NCBI GenBank assembly: GCA_937892135.1
Contig: CALAUK010000196.1
Span: 1-5,426, forward strand
Source: an uncultured Clostridia bacterium
Lineage (GTDB): Bacteria; Bacillota; Clostridia; UBA1381; UMGS1253
Direction of reading: 5' to 3'
DNA: 5,426 nucleotides
Every line of letters begins with the position of its first letter. The first letter of the stretch is position 1. Shown one piece after another: positions 5,146 to 5,426 of the stretch. The position numbers and the translations under genes are program-made. The notes below the pieces were generated by a model. That model did no database searches. It had not been told where the DNA came from and worked only from the letters and a program-made list of their open reading frames with translations.

Positions 5146-5426
5146 ACAACAGGCAAGTCAAAAGGAACGCGATTCCATAGGAAACAACATGTATCAGCAC
5201 CACAAGGATGACGGAAGCACCAACAGCTCTCTTGCGAGAAAACTGAGCAAAACGGCGCAACGTGTAAAAAGAAGTGCCACCTACAAACACGGGCATCAGA
5301 ATAGCGGCAAAAACACCAATCACGCGCATATCATTCATCATGTATGATACAGCAGAATCCAACACGATAGCTACGGGCTCAGCCAGTGAGGTGAGCAATG
5401 CCGCTTTGATAACATACTTTCGCGCA
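5144..5426 (-). CDS. C-terminal fragment of an unidentified multi-pass membrane protein
   Basis: The frame is open from the right edge, so the gene starts outside the window; 93 codons are visible up to TGA at 5146-5144. Three hydrophobic segments are seen: about residues 8-30 (KAALLTSLAEPVAIVLDS), 35-55 (VIGVFAAILMPVFVGGTSFY) and 68-93, ending within LLTCLL. A basic loop RRFAQFSRKRA (57-67) lies between the last two and would face the cytosol by the positive-inside rule. I do not recognise the family. SLAEP faintly recalls ZIP metal transporters, but the metal-binding residues expected around it are not visible. Base composition is about 48% GC, against roughly 20-35% in most of the 600 bases to its left, and codon choice is accordingly less AT-rich, which suggests a different origin. 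That it is a real coding frame is likely from its hydrophobic pattern and openness to the edge. Confidence 0.65.
   Translation of the reverse strand, partial: ARKYVIKAALLTSLAEPVAIVLDSAVSYMMNDMRVIGVFAAILMPVFVGGTSFYTLRRFAQFSRKRAVGASVILVVLIHVVSYGIAFLLTCLL

Noticed and set aside
5189..5347. Plus-strand 52-aa His/Lys/Asn-rich frame starting MYQHHKDD
   Set aside because: It has no ribosome binding site, its composition is what the antisense of a hydrophobic membrane protein gives, and the minus-strand frame stays open to the window edge.
1..5426. tRNA, rRNA, CRISPR array, riboswitch or intact insertion sequence
   Set aside because: No cloverleaf, spaced direct repeats, conserved aptamer core or transposase motif was seen on either strand by reading.

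Overview
The window looks like chromosome from a low-GC, endospore-forming anaerobe of the Clostridia (Bacillota). The grounds are a SpoIID gene, clostridial-style small proteins, strong AGGAG/AGGTG ribosome binding sites, a textbook sigma-A promoter and AT-rich intergenic DNA. No species can be named from the sequence alone. All three stop codons are used, so a standard bacterial code is assumed.

Layout: (1) Bases 1-717 hold the C-terminal 238 codons of the tRNA-modification protein MnmG, reading rightward and cut by the window edge. (2) A 14-bp symmetric hairpin (715-746) contains the stop codons of both mnmG and the convergent spoIID and should terminate in both directions. (3) Bases 744-2610 hold a tightly packed leftward operon of four genes: an 82-aa protein, a 117-aa protein (ATGA overlap), an 86-aa protein (start corrected to 1993) and spoIID (2-nt gap). 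The three small proteins are not recognised, but their linkage to the engulfment enzyme SpoIID makes them candidates for sporulation-linked genes. (4) Bases 2611-2743 are a divergent control region. It has a perfect TTGACA-N17-TATAAT promoter reading right, and a weaker CATATAAT element reading left that lies within an imperfect inverted repeat. (5) Bases 2744-4469 hold a two-gene rightward operon, a cytosolic glycerophosphodiester phosphodiesterase followed by aldose 1-epimerase (galM), closed by a strong intrinsic terminator at 4468-4497.

(6) Bases 4498-5143 are AT-rich and hold no intact gene. The main content is a broken whiA: the C-terminal half of the WhiA regulator, including its helix-turn-helix end, without its N-terminal domain and interrupted by one in-frame TGA at 4853-4855. 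After it come an orphan promoter-like sequence (5029-5058) and an 11-bp perfect hairpin (5119-5145). (7) From about 5144 to the end, base composition jumps to about 48% GC, and the leftward strand encodes the C-terminal 93 residues of an unidentified multi-pass membrane protein.

The left 4.5 kb is an ordinary, well-organised core/sporulation region. The right 0.9 kb looks like an eroded or recombined junction. I see no convincing new defence, mobile or RNA system. The items most worth following are the three small proteins ahead of spoIID, the disrupted whiA copy, and the composition break at the right end.
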